Assembly (NCBI GenBank): GCA_013824385.1
Contig: PNNU01000190.1
Span: 1 to 6,780 of the forward strand
DNA from: Anaerolinea sp.
GTDB lineage: Bacteria; Chloroflexota; Anaerolineae; Anaerolineales; Anaerolineaceae
Direction of reading: 5' to 3'
DNA: 6,780 nt
Shown here: positions 6,765 to 6,780 of the stretch, in pieces
Position numbering within the stretch: the stretch's first letter is position 1
How the letters are laid out: each line of letters starts with the position of its first letter
The notes under the pieces: generated by a model
Seen by the model: the letters and a program-made list of their open reading frames with translations, nothing else
Databases searched by the model: none
Told to the model about the DNA's origin: nothing
Position numbers and translations under genes: made by a program

Positions 6765-6780
6765 TTATTGGCCGTAAACC
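6765..6780 (-). CDS. araD: C-terminal tail of a probable L-ribulose-5-phosphate 4-epimerase (partial)
   Basis: Only the last four codons and the stop are in the window: on the - strand GTT TAC GGC CAA TAA reads VYGQ-stop. AraD proteins typically end in a tyrosine-glycine-glutamine tail (E. coli AraD ends YYGQ), and araD commonly sits beside araA. AraD converts L-ribulose-5-phosphate to D-xylulose-5-phosphate, the last step of the arabinose pathway. The match is just three or four residues plus context, so it is suggestive rather than proven. The other reading open to the window edge on this strand ends at a TGA overlapping the araA GTG, but its residues match nothing I recognise. Confidence 0.5.

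Overview
The window looks like a piece of a bacterial chromosome with moderate GC content. It is most plausibly from Chloroflexota (Anaerolineae-like), but that placement rests on gene content and protein character only, because there is no rRNA or other marker here. Six complete genes lie on the + strand. One complete gene and a tiny fragment of another lie on the - strand and run towards them. I saw no tRNA, rRNA, CRISPR array, transposase or integrase.

Region 1 (7-2244) is a tight two-gene unit: a soluble von Willebrand factor A (vWA) domain protein followed, 9 bases after its stop, by a divergent homologue of adenylosuccinate synthetase (PurA). The PurA-like protein keeps the catalytic Asp13 and His and most of the GTP-binding signature, but it has lost most of the IMP-binding and aspartate-binding signatures. 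It is therefore probably not the housekeeping purine enzyme. This pair is the best candidate in the window for an undescribed system.

Region 2 (2245-4666) holds a two-lobed GNAT acetyltransferase and two unrelated class I SAM-dependent methyltransferases. One is of the leucine-carboxyl-methyltransferase / polyketide O-methyltransferase type and the other is a short generic one. The GNAT gene is visibly AT-rich compared with the arabinose gene (20 G/C of 60 at 2761-2820 against 34 of 60 at 5761-5820). This suggests an accessory patch, though whether the three genes share a pathway is unknown. A perfect 8-bp hairpin lies between region 1 and the GNAT gene.

Region 3 (4717-5013) is a 98-residue protein with an N-terminal four-cysteine zinc ribbon and a short periodic, beta-helix-like tail.

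Region 4 (5126-6780, - strand) is a sugar catabolism locus. It holds a complete L-arabinose isomerase (araA) with its catalytic residues in place, a GTG start and a consensus Shine-Dalgarno site. At the window edge, 46 bases upstream, are four codons and a stop whose residues match the usual end of L-ribulose-5-phosphate 4-epimerase (araD). An 11-bp hairpin downstream of araA separates the convergent gene sets and is a likely terminator.
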